The translations under genes and the position numbers were made by a program. DNA of 6,040 nt, taken from the NCBI GenBank assembly GCA_011522905.1, contig WTIB01000081.1:1747-7786 (forward strand). Direction: 5' to 3'. The notes below the pieces were generated by a model. The model did no database searches. It worked only from the letters and a program-made list of their open reading frames with translations, and was not told the origin of the DNA. Of the stretch, positions 1 to 6,040 are shown in pieces; positions within the stretch are counted from its first letter, which is position 1, and each line of letters starts with the position of its first letter. The stretch comes from Crocinitomicaceae bacterium. GTDB taxonomy: Bacteria > Bacteroidota > Bacteroidia > Flavobacteriales_D > Crocinitomicaceae.

Positions 1-428
1 TTGCGAAAAAAAATGAAATCATCATGAAAAATTTGTCTGGTAAATCATTAGATGAATTGGGCATTTCAGAAAGTGTTAAGCCTGGAGAGGTTTCATTCAA
101 CAATATGAATAACATTGATGCTAAAGTAATTGGGTCATTATTTTCAACGAACGGAGCTAAAGAAAATCAGACTACTAAGCCACTTTCGGGTACAACTGGT
201 GTATATGTGATTACCGTCGATAAGGTGACTGCTGCTCCTGTAAAATCGAGCTACAAAGTTGAAAAAACAGAAATGACTAAGTCATGGATGCAGTTCATTA
301 AAGGACCAATTAACCCATACAGCCAAAATAGAAAACTCTCTGAAGAGAATTATCTAATTAATGGTCTTTACGAAAGAGCGAATGTAATTGACAATCGTAA
401 GTTGTTGAACTTAGGGATAAGAAACTGA
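1..428 (+). CDS. Peptidyl-prolyl isomerase, PpiD/SurA-like (C-terminal fragment)
   Basis: This is the last 141 codons of a gene that starts left of the window. The frame is open from base 3 and ends in TGA at 426-428. The ATG at 24 is probably an internal methionine, because the codons before it (AKKNEII) continue the same lysine-rich helical pattern. The fragment has features I associate with the C-terminus of Bacteroidota PpiD-like folding factors: a helix with SGKSLDELG, a segment around GTTGVYVITVDKVTAAP that resembles the recurring 'GvyVvkV..iteAp' stretch, and a final helix ending in a 'YERANVIDNR' type motif. Such proteins are anchored in the inner membrane by an N-terminal helix and help fold exported proteins in the periplasm. 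The anchor and the parvulin catalytic domain are outside the window, so catalytic residues cannot be checked. The family call rests on pattern memory of the tail only. It converges on the phospholipase gene with a single base between the two stop codons. Confidence 0.62.
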   Translation, partial: AKKNEIIMKNLSGKSLDELGISESVKPGEVSFNNMNNIDAKVIGSLFSTNGAKENQTTKPLSGTTGVYVITVDKVTAAPVKSSYKVEKTEMTKSWMQFIKGPINPYSQNRKLSEENYLINGLYERANVIDNRKLLNLGIRN

Positions 429-438
429 TTTATTCCCT
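413..438. terminator. Weak imperfect hairpin across two convergent stop codons
   Basis: The arm AGGGATAA at 413-420 can pair with TTATTCCCT at 430-438, giving 8 base pairs with one bulged base (433) and a 9-base loop. It covers the TGA of the ppiD-like gene (426-428) and the TAA of the phospholipase gene (430-432). Because the two genes meet tail to tail, a hairpin here could work as a shared bidirectional terminator. Only three pairs are G-C and there is no clean U-tract on either side, so the signal is marginal. Confidence 0.25.
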
Positions 439-1500
439 CAGGCTTGGGATTTGTTTAAACCCCACCTTGTAATTACTCCATCGTTGATCAGCTTGATAAT
501 AATCTGTTGAAATAATTTGGGCATTTGATTTTAGAGCCGATTCCCATTTGGAATAATCATTATTCCTTGATTGTACTGTGCCTGCATCACTTCTAGTGCG
601 AATCATAAAGGAATTTGAAAGTTTGTATAATTCATCTTCTATGCCTTCCGAATTGTTTCTTAATAAGAATGCGGTATTTTCATCATTGGGTTCACCGTAA
701 TAAAACATCAATGGATTTTCAAACTTTCTGTATATGTGCTGATTATTGCCCTCTAAAATAAAAAACACCTTTCCCAAACATTCGTTTAAATATGGCCAAC
801 CTATTTGCTCAACGCGATTTTGAATACTTGAATAATCGCCTTTAAAATCGGAAGGCTCAAAAATATCTTCTTTGGAAAATACACTTGAAATTTCAGCCTC
901 CAATTTTCGATATGCTAGAGTATCAAATGGAATACATTTTTTGAAGCCCAAAAAGCGCAGCGCTTTTGACTGATCTGCAGGATGTGAACCTTTTGCTTCA
1001 ATATTAATAAAAATGGGTATGTGTTTTTCATGTTGAACACTCCAGTCCTTTATGGCTTTCAGTGCATCGATAAGGGTCAAATAATTGGTTTCAAAGTCGA
1101 CATCTGAAATATGCAAAAGTTTAAAGCCAGGTTCCTTCATTGACTTATTCTTCACCCTTTGCTTTTGCCCGAACAGGAACAAGTTAACCCTTCTTCTTCT
1201 GTAATGCTTTCCCTTAGGGTCGTAATTGACATCCAATTCGACGCCTCTAATTCCATAATCACTAAACTGCTCTCCAAACGGAAGATGTCCATAGTCAATA
1301 AAATTCGGGTTGTTTTCATCCCCTAACTTGTCTTGAAATTTTGTCAAAAACTTCAATGCCTTTGGATGTGGTTTTTTCTTATAGCTATTGTGAGAAGCAA
1401 GTATTCTGATATCATTCAATCGAACAGAATCCATTTTTTGTTGCGAAAATGATTTGTCTGAAATCAAAATCACGGAAAATATGATTAACGTAATTCTCAT
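430..1500 (-). CDS. Secreted Ca2+-dependent phosphoinositide-type phospholipase C
   Basis: The predicted product is 356 residues and resembles the Ca2+-dependent bacterial PI-PLC family (SaPLC1-like, PI-PLC-C1), which cleaves the phosphodiester bond of phosphoinositide-type lipids. A signal peptide is visible (hydrophobic residues 3-13, likely cut near SFS|Q at 19/20), so the protein leaves the cytoplasm. The catalytic layout is complete: H37-N38 in ASHNSY, E88 and D90 in GVELDV, H130 in LLHISD, and E168 in INIEAKG. This matches the two general acid/base histidines and the Asn/Glu/Asp/Glu calcium ligands of eukaryotic PLC-delta. The C-terminal part carries the family's RSDAGT (303-308) and AQIISTDYY (327-335) strands. 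I chose the ATG at 1498-1500 because it begins the signal peptide directly and overlaps the upstream stop codon as TAATG. An in-frame ATG at 1552-1554 would add 18 residues with charged positions before the hydrophobic core, which is less likely. Substrate in a bacterium is unknown: host or environmental inositol lipids, or an endogenous lipid. Last gene of the hutU run. Confidence 0.85.
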   Translation of the reverse strand: MRITLIIFSVILISDKSFSQQKMDSVRLNDIRILASHNSYKKKPHPKALKFLTKFQDKLGDENNPNFIDYGHLPFGEQFSDYGIRGVELDVNYDPKGKHYRRRRVNLFLFGQKQRVKNKSMKEPGFKLLHISDVDFETNYLTLIDALKAIKDWSVQHEKHIPIFINIEAKGSHPADQSKALRFLGFKKCIPFDTLAYRKLEAEISSVFSKEDIFEPSDFKGDYSSIQNRVEQIGWPYLNECLGKVFFILEGNNQHIYRKFENPLMFYYGEPNDENTAFLLRNNSEGIEDELYKLSNSFMIRTRSDAGTVQSRNNDYSKWESALKSNAQIISTDYYQADQRWSNYKVGFKQIPSLRE

Positions 1501-1502
1501 TA
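1498..1502 (-). promoter_or_regulatory. TAATG stop/start overlap (coupled translation start)
   Basis: Read on the minus strand, the TAA stop of the membrane protein (1500-1502) shares one base with the ATG of the phospholipase (1498-1500). There is no Shine-Dalgarno sequence before this ATG; the preceding bases are A-rich, as is usual in Bacteroidota. Termination followed by re-initiation is therefore the simplest way to translate the phospholipase. This overlap decides the start codon chosen for that gene. Confidence 0.7.
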
Positions 1503-3053
1503 TAATGTTTTCATTTTTTGAATAAAATAATTTCTCAATTTTGATCGCAAACATTCCTGATTCTCTTCAAATGATAATTCATTTAGTGAATTCAAATTAT
1601 GATTCTTTTCTGAAATTTTTCCTTTTTGAAGAATTTTAAAATCGTCAATCTTATTTCTTGTTAATACATTTTGAATATTGTGGTTACTCCAATACCACTT
1701 GTTCCTCAACATTTCATGGCAAAAAGGATAGATTTTATGTGCATCTCCTTGATATCCAAAATAAGATAATCCACCATGAAAATCATCGTTCAAAGAAAAT
1801 ACATGCTCGTTATTGTAGTTAGAAGGCAGGAAATAGGGAGCTTCAATAAACACATAATCAGAGTGACGATTTTCAGCATTTAATACTTTAGCGTATTCTT
1901 TTAATTTCTGTTCTCGCAAGTCCCAAGACCGTATGGAATTTATGGTTTGCATTTCCATTGAAGCAAACCATAGTATAGCAAGTAAATATGATATGACATA
2001 AAACCTGGTTTTCAACAAGCGTAAACAAAGCATGCTGATTAAAACCGAATAACATACATGAGCTGGGAGCATCATTTTATTGTAAAAACCAAATGAAACA
2101 GCGGGGTAATTTGAAATAAAGAAAATTAGACTGCACAAAGCTATTGTAATGGCAATTGAATAGACCAATTTTTTATTGACAATATATTCGTTTCGAGAAC
2201 TAATTAGATAAATAAAAGGCACTACCAAAACACTTAACCATAAAGCCGGTTCAGAAAGATAAAATGGAATGACTTCAAGTAATAATAAGGGAATTTCAGC
2301 AAGAATGACTACAAAATAATACAAGGCTTGTAAAATAGAATTCTTAGAAGGGGCAAATCCATAGACGTAAGCTTCCATTTGATAGAGAGGGCCAATTAAA
2401 AACTTGAATATGAAATACATGATAAATACGAAAATTGACCATCTAAATAATTTCGAATGTAAAAGTGCGTTCCATTTACCTAGATGGTTATAAATAATTG
2501 GGAAAGCAATTAATGGAAATATAATCTCGCAGGAAAATAAAGACAATAATGTAAGTAAAACATAGCTCCAGTATTTTTCTCCTGTAAATTCTCCGTTTTT
2601 ATCTTTAATTTGTCCAAGGGCACATAAATAAAACAACAAGGATAGTAAATAACCCATTTGAAAAAAATTGAACAAATGAGCTGATGAAAAAATAGGAAAC
2701 GAAACAAAAAAGACAAAAACCCATTTTGCCCTTTCTCCAAAAAAGCCACCAAAGACTCGGATAGACTGATAAATGATCATCAACCATAACGCCAAACGAA
2801 GAATATTGTAGATAATATATTGGTCTTTGAAAAGATGAAGTGTAGTTGTCTGAATAAACCCATATATAGGTCTCGAAATGTGACCCGCTCTTGATAAGCT
2901 GTACGATAAATCACCCCAATAATCTGGTGCAATGTTCCCTACAAATGAAAGATCATCTGAAACACCAAACCCTAAAAATGGTATAATTGGAAGTAAAACA
3001 AGGGAGATAAGTAGCACCCACCACAAAAATTCCCTATTTAATCCAAACTTCAT
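1500..3053 (-). CDS. Polytopic membrane protein, GT-C glycosyltransferase-like
   Basis: The product is 517 residues. Hydrophobic segments can be read at about 9-28, 78-98, 111-130, 132-149, 162-188, 203-222, 241-266, 271-285, 296-314, 327-347 and 350-368, so about ten or eleven membrane helices. They are followed by a soluble tail of about 145 residues (370-517). Just after the first helix comes V-S-D-D-L (D33, D34), and the loop continues to an SRPIYG motif (60-65) before helix 2. An acidic pair in the first outer loop and a later Arg resemble GT-C fold transferases such as the GtrII-type and O-antigen glucosyltransferase families, which use polyprenyl-phosphate sugars on the outer face of the membrane. 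No family-specific motif identifies the sugar or acceptor, so the name is a fold-level inference. The tail is rich in Tyr, Asn and His and I do not recognise it. The start lies 4 bases after the hutU stop, and the stop overlaps the phospholipase start by one base, so translational coupling is likely. Alternative: a polymerase or ligase-like membrane protein of unknown role. Confidence 0.55.
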   Translation of the reverse strand: MKFGLNREFLWWVLLISLVLLPIIPFLGFGVSDDLSFVGNIAPDYWGDLSYSLSRAGHISRPIYGFIQTTTLHLFKDQYIIYNILRLALWLMIIYQSIRVFGGFFGERAKWVFVFFVSFPIFSSAHLFNFFQMGYLLSLLFYLCALGQIKDKNGEFTGEKYWSYVLLTLLSLFSCEIIFPLIAFPIIYNHLGKWNALLHSKLFRWSIFVFIMYFIFKFLIGPLYQMEAYVYGFAPSKNSILQALYYFVVILAEIPLLLLEVIPFYLSEPALWLSVLVVPFIYLISSRNEYIVNKKLVYSIAITIALCSLIFFISNYPAVSFGFYNKMMLPAHVCYSVLISMLCLRLLKTRFYVISYLLAILWFASMEMQTINSIRSWDLREQKLKEYAKVLNAENRHSDYVFIEAPYFLPSNYNNEHVFSLNDDFHGGLSYFGYQGDAHKIYPFCHEMLRNKWYWSNHNIQNVLTRNKIDDFKILQKGKISEKNHNLNSLNELSFEENQECLRSKLRNYFIQKMKTL

Positions 3054-3057
3054 TTAA

Positions 3058-5064
3058 TCATGAAAGCTTTTCAATTAAATCATCATTTACTTCACTCGGT
3101 AGGGTCACCTTTAATAACGGCTCCTTTTCCATTGCTCTTTCAATAGCAAAATTCGCATTTTTATTTCGAGCCCAACTTCTTCTTGCTATTCCATTGTTAA
3201 CGTCCCAATGGAGCATCATTTTTAAATTTCTATCGGCATCCTCACTTCCATCAAGCAGCATTCCAAAGCCCCCATTAATGACCTCGCCCCATCCTACTCC
3301 ACCTCCATTGTGAATTGACACCCATGTTGCCCCTCTAAAAGAATCACCAATGACATTTTGTATTGCCATATCGGCAGTATATCTCGAGCCATCATAAATA
3401 TTAGAAGTTTCTCGATATGGTGAATCTGTACCTGATACATCATGATGGTCCCTACCTAAAATTACAGGTCCAATTTCATTATTTCGAATAGCACGATTGA
3501 ATGCCTCTGCAATCCTCATTCTTCCTTCTGCATCAGCATAAAGAATTCTCGCCTTAGAACCCACGACAAGCTTGTTCTCCCCTGCCCCTTTTATCCACTG
3601 AATATTATCAGCCATTTGCTGATTAATTTCTTCAGGACTATTTAACATCATTTCTTCAAGAACTGAACAAGCAATGGCATCAGTTTTTTCCAAGTCACTA
3701 TCTTTTCCAGATGCGCAAACCCACCTAAAAGGTCCAAACCCAAAATCAAAACACAACGGACCTAAAATATCCTGGACATATGAAGGATAAATAAAATCTT
3801 CTTGATTCGGTGCCATTATCTCTGCCCCTGCTCGTGATGCCTCCAATAAAAATGCATTTCCATAATCGAAAAAGTAAGTACCCTTCTGGGTGTTTACTTT
3901 GATGGCTTCCGCATGTCTCAAAAGACTCTCCTTTACTTTTTTCTTAAATAATTCAGGATTTTTGGACATCATCTCGTTTGACTCTTCAAATGTCAATCCA
4001 ACAGGATAATAACCCCCGGCCCATGGATTATGTAATGAGGTTTGGTCAGAGCCTAGGTCAATATAAATATTTTCTTCGCTGAACTTTTCCCAAACATCTA
4101 CAATATTCCCAAGATAGGCTATTGAAACTACTTCTCGCTTCGATTTAGCCAATTTAACACGTTCACAAAGTAATCCTATATCTGAGATGACTTCATCAAC
4201 CCATCCTTGATTATGTCTTGTTTTTGCCGCTTTTGGGTTTACCTCTGCGGTAACAGAAATCACTCCTGCAATATTTCCCGCTTTTGGTTGTGCTCCTGAC
4301 ATTCCTCCCAGTCCTGCAGTTACAAATAGTTTTCCTTTATAGTCATCTCTATTTTTTGCAATTTTTCGAATTGCGTTAAGGACAGTAATAGTCGTACCGT
4401 GAACAATACCCTGTGGGCCGATATACATGTATGAACCTGCAGTCATTTGGCCATATTGGGTTACCCCAAGCGCATTAAATTTCTCCCAATGATCTTGACT
4501 TGAATAATTCGGGATAACCATACCATTGGAAACGACCACCCGAGGTGCATTCTTATGTGAAGGGAATAACCCTTGAGGATGACCGGAATTCATTACCAAT
4601 GTTTGTTCCTCCGTCATTTCGGACAAATACTTCATGGTCAGTCGGTATTGAATCCAATTTTGAAATACAGAACCATTCCCTCCATATGTAATTAATTCAT
4701 GTGGATGCTGAGCCACATCATGATGCAGATTATTCTGAATCATTAACATGATTGCCTTTGCCTGATTACACTTTGCCGGATAATCTTCTAATGGCCTGGC
4801 ATAAATTTCATTTTCAGGACGATAACGATACATATATATTCGACCGTACTCCTCAAGTTCGGCTGCAAATTCTTCAATTAATTCTTTATGCTGTTCTTTT
4901 GGGAAATACCTAAGGGCATTTTTTAATGCCAGTTTTTTTTCATCAGAGGACAATATTTGTTTTCTCTTTGGGGCATGATTAATGGATTTATCGTAATCCT
5001 TTTTGGGTGGAACTTCTTTTGGTATTCCTTGTAAAATTTCGTCTTGAAAAGAAATCGAACTCAT
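3058..5064 (-). CDS. hutU: Urocanate hydratase (urocanase), long form
   Basis: Urocanate hydratase (EC 4.2.1.49) is the second enzyme of histidine degradation. It adds water to urocanate to give 4-imidazolone-5-propionate, using tightly bound NAD+ as an electrophile, in the cytosol. The family blocks appear in order: YGGNGSVFQNW (127-137), the NAD-binding GLGGMSGAQPKAG (251-263), GSDQTSLHNPW (338-348), a Cys-bearing DILGPLCFDFGFGPFRWVC block (432-450), GRDHHDVSGTDSPYRET (537-553) and NGGGVGWGEVINGG (586-599). C439 in the Cys block probably corresponds to the active-site cysteine of the Pseudomonas enzyme, but I could not align the two. At 668 residues it is about 110 longer than the classical Pseudomonas and Bacillus enzymes and close to the human one (676). 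Much of the extra length appears N-terminal (about 50 charged residues before the conserved core). It is intact, with no broken motif. It opens a three-gene run, but no hutH, hutI or hutG is visible, so the rest of the pathway must be elsewhere. A promoter-like element lies 18 bases upstream of its ATG. Confidence 0.97.
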   Translation of the reverse strand: MSSISFQDEILQGIPKEVPPKKDYDKSINHAPKRKQILSSDEKKLALKNALRYFPKEQHKELIEEFAAELEEYGRIYMYRYRPENEIYARPLEDYPAKCNQAKAIMLMIQNNLHHDVAQHPHELITYGGNGSVFQNWIQYRLTMKYLSEMTEEQTLVMNSGHPQGLFPSHKNAPRVVVSNGMVIPNYSSQDHWEKFNALGVTQYGQMTAGSYMYIGPQGIVHGTTITVLNAIRKIAKNRDDYKGKLFVTAGLGGMSGAQPKAGNIAGVISVTAEVNPKAAKTRHNQGWVDEVISDIGLLCERVKLAKSKREVVSIAYLGNIVDVWEKFSEENIYIDLGSDQTSLHNPWAGGYYPVGLTFEESNEMMSKNPELFKKKVKESLLRHAEAIKVNTQKGTYFFDYGNAFLLEASRAGAEIMAPNQEDFIYPSYVQDILGPLCFDFGFGPFRWVCASGKDSDLEKTDAIACSVLEEMMLNSPEEINQQMADNIQWIKGAGENKLVVGSKARILYADAEGRMRIAEAFNRAIRNNEIGPVILGRDHHDVSGTDSPYRETSNIYDGSRYTADMAIQNVIGDSFRGATWVSIHNGGGVGWGEVINGGFGMLLDGSEDADRNLKMMLHWDVNNGIARRSWARNKNANFAIERAMEKEPLLKVTLPSEVNDDLIEKLS

Positions 5065-5081
5065 AACTTAAAATTAAATTA

Positions 5082-5119
5082 CAAAGTTATTGGATTTATC
5101 AATATCTAAGCTCAACAAA
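5082..5119 (-). promoter_or_regulatory. Candidate Bacteroidota promoter for the hutU run
   Basis: On the minus strand the 34-base gap before hutU holds TAACTTTG (5082-5089), an exact match to the Bacteroidota -7 element TAnnTTTG. The upstream partner is less clear. A TTTTG/GTTG stretch (5113-5120), inside the end of the preceding gene, lies 23 to 26 bases away; the usual spacing is shorter. If it is used, transcription would begin around 5076 and give a leader of about 10 to 12 bases. I see no operator or riboswitch in so short a leader. Read-through from the upstream surface-protein gene is also possible, since no terminator is visible between them. Confidence 0.42.
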
Positions 5120-6040
5120 ACCGTGCTTTTGAACTTCATTCCCCCCTTCAAATACGGCGTTAATTTTATAGAAATAGGTTCCTTCATCAAGTATTTTACC
5201 AGACATGTTGGTTCCTTGCCAAGTTTCTGCCGGATCAAAGTATTCGAAAACTTTGTTTCCCCAACGATTCAAAATAATACAATGAAACTCCTGTATACCA
5301 TTATAATTGACAAAAAACTGGTCATTCCCTACTTCAGAGGACAATACAATTACATTTGGTGCATTCAAATCACAATAGTAATATTCTAAAGTAGCTATAT
5401 CATCTGAAGAACCACAAATGTGATTTAGAGTCACCGTATAATCTCCCGCCTCATTAACTTCGATTACATTTCCACTCTCTCCATTGGACCATGCGAATGA
5501 TACATTCGAATTATATCCATTTTGAACGGGCTCCGAAACTGCTGTTGCTTGAAGTTGAACCAGCGATCCATCACAAACACTAGTATCACTTGCAATTACA
5601 GAATAGTTTGGAGGAAAATCAACATAAACCAATTGGTCGAATTGGCATAAAGGATCCGTAAAAGTTAGGTCATATACGCCTCCCATACTCGCAGTTACTA
5701 AAGGATTGAACTGATCTCCCGTTATACTTAATTCTGGACTTGTTGAAGACCAAGAACCTCCATTTGGTGCATTAAATCCTGATACCTGATATGAATAATT
5801 ACAAACAGCTGTATCACTAATAATATCGGGTAAAGGTAGAATGGCAAAGTTACCCAAAACCGTATCACATTGATTAGAAACCTCCAATACATATGACCAA
5901 GCCTGATCGGAAACCAAAGTTGGAGTGGTAGTCCCATCACTCCACAAATAATTTATCTCAGGTTCATACCCATCATTGTATGCACTAGTTGTAACGACAG
6001 GAACGATTTCATATCCCGAGTTTTCACATACCGTTGTATC
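5099..6040 (-). CDS. Large secreted surface protein, T9SS type B sorting domain (C-terminal part)
   Basis: The frame is open from the right edge of the window to TGA at 5099-5101, giving the last 313 residues. The TTG at 5945-5947 is only an internal leucine codon; sequence upstream (DTTVCENSGYEI...) continues the same repeats. Residues about 1-225 form three Ig/PKD-like repeats, each opening with DTxVC (DTTVC at 1, DTAVC at 76, DTSVC at 152), and two contain a W-S-D/N-G strand. Residues about 227-313 form the CHU_C / gliding-motility-associated C-terminal domain, recognised by ILNRWGNKVFEY, ETWQG, DEGTYFYKI and the final KHGFVELRY. This domain directs export through the type IX secretion system and attachment at the cell surface. 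In this family the repeats usually act in adhesion or binding of polymers; no catalytic domain is visible in this part, so the specific role depends on the missing N-terminus. The usual T-P-N-G-D-G entry motif of the sorting domain is replaced by VLSSEVGN. It is on the same strand as hutU and ends 34 bases before it. Confidence 0.88.
   Translation of the reverse strand, partial: DTTVCENSGYEIVPVVTTSAYNDGYEPEINYLWSDGTTTPTLVSDQAWSYVLEVSNQCDTVLGNFAILPLPDIISDTAVCNYSYQVSGFNAPNGGSWSSTSPELSITGDQFNPLVTASMGGVYDLTFTDPLCQFDQLVYVDFPPNYSVIASDTSVCDGSLVQLQATAVSEPVQNGYNSNVSFAWSNGESGNVIEVNEAGDYTVTLNHICGSSDDIATLEYYYCDLNAPNVIVLSSEVGNDQFFVNYNGIQEFHCIILNRWGNKVFEYFDPAETWQGTNMSGKILDEGTYFYKINAVFEGGNEVQKHGFVELRY
5372..6040 (-). 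repeat. Three ~76-residue DTxVC repeats with paired cysteines
   Basis: Within the surface protein the motif DTxVC recurs at residues 1, 76 and 152 of the visible part, a period of 75-76 residues. Each copy has a second cysteine 52 or 53 residues after the first: C5-C58, C80-C132 and C156-C209. Sequence between the cysteines has diverged strongly; copies 1 and 3 share the W-S-D/N-G strand while copy 2 has GGSWSS. The repeats probably form beta-sandwich domains, each closed by one disulfide. The array likely continues beyond the window. Confidence 0.7.

Noticed and set aside
1501..1554. 18-residue longer start for the phospholipase (ATG at 1552-1554)
   Set aside because: It would put a charged, Lys-rich stretch before the signal peptide and overlap the membrane-protein gene by 55 bases. 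The ATG at 1498-1500 gives a normal signal peptide and a TAATG junction.
2510..2752. 80-codon minus-strand open frame inside the membrane-protein gene
   Set aside because: It lies wholly in another frame of the 1500-3053 gene, and its Phe/Leu-rich product mirrors the codons of membrane helices. No independent start signal.
2605..2787. 60-codon minus-strand open frame inside the membrane-protein gene
   Set aside because: Out-of-frame shadow of the same hydrophobic coding region, with no recognisable domain.
5090..5389. 99-codon plus-strand open frame
   Set aside because: It is antisense to the well-supported sorting domain of the surface protein, and its product has no recognisable feature.
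5728..5940. 70-codon minus-strand open frame
   Set aside because: Shifted-frame shadow of the repeat region of the surface protein.
5945..5947. TTG as the start of the surface protein
   Set aside because: The frame stays open to the window edge and upstream residues contain another DTxVC repeat start, so this is an internal leucine and the gene is partial.
1..6040. Possible defence system, mobile element, CRISPR array or RNA gene
   Set aside because: Both strands are almost fully occupied by the five coding regions. I saw no direct-repeat/spacer pattern, transposase, terminal inverted repeats or tRNA-like fold.

Overview
The window looks like a stretch of chromosome from a Bacteroidota bacterium, most likely Flavobacteriales or a relative. 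The evidence is AT-rich DNA, a type B sorting domain of the type IX secretion system (T9SS; CHU_C / gliding-motility-associated C-terminal family), start codons without Shine-Dalgarno sequences, a TAnnTTTG-type promoter element, and the long form of urocanate hydratase. I cannot name the genus.

Layout, left to right. (1) Positions 1-428, plus strand: the C-terminal end of a PpiD/SurA-like periplasmic peptidyl-prolyl isomerase that enters from outside the window. (2) Positions 430-5064, minus strand: a tightly packed run of three genes. In transcription order they are hutU (urocanate hydratase, 3058-5064), a polytopic membrane protein resembling a GT-C glycosyltransferase (1500-3053), and a secreted Ca2+-dependent phosphoinositide-type phospholipase C (430-1500). 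The gaps are 4 bases and then a 1-base TAATG stop/start overlap, so co-transcription is likely. (3) Positions 5099-6040, minus strand: the C-terminal 313 residues of a large secreted surface protein with about 76-residue Cys-paired repeats and a terminal T9SS type B sorting domain. It runs off the right edge.

How the genes may work together. HutU is cytosolic histidine catabolism, and no other hut gene is visible here. The two genes behind it are envelope proteins with no obvious link to histidine, so the operon looks like a positional grouping and not one pathway. The membrane protein and the phospholipase are the more plausible functional pair, because their reading frames overlap; both could act on lipid or lipid-linked substrates outside the cytoplasmic membrane. 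That pairing is inference. A promoter candidate sits in the 34-base gap before hutU. The convergent ppiD-like and phospholipase genes are one base apart, with a weak hairpin across both stop codons.

I found no RNA gene, mobile element, CRISPR array or defence system. No stretch over 300 bases lacks a gene. The points most worth following up are the uncharacterised membrane protein/phospholipase pair, the complete eukaryote-like catalytic set of the phospholipase, and the regular Cys-pair repeats and atypical sorting-domain entry motif of the surface protein.
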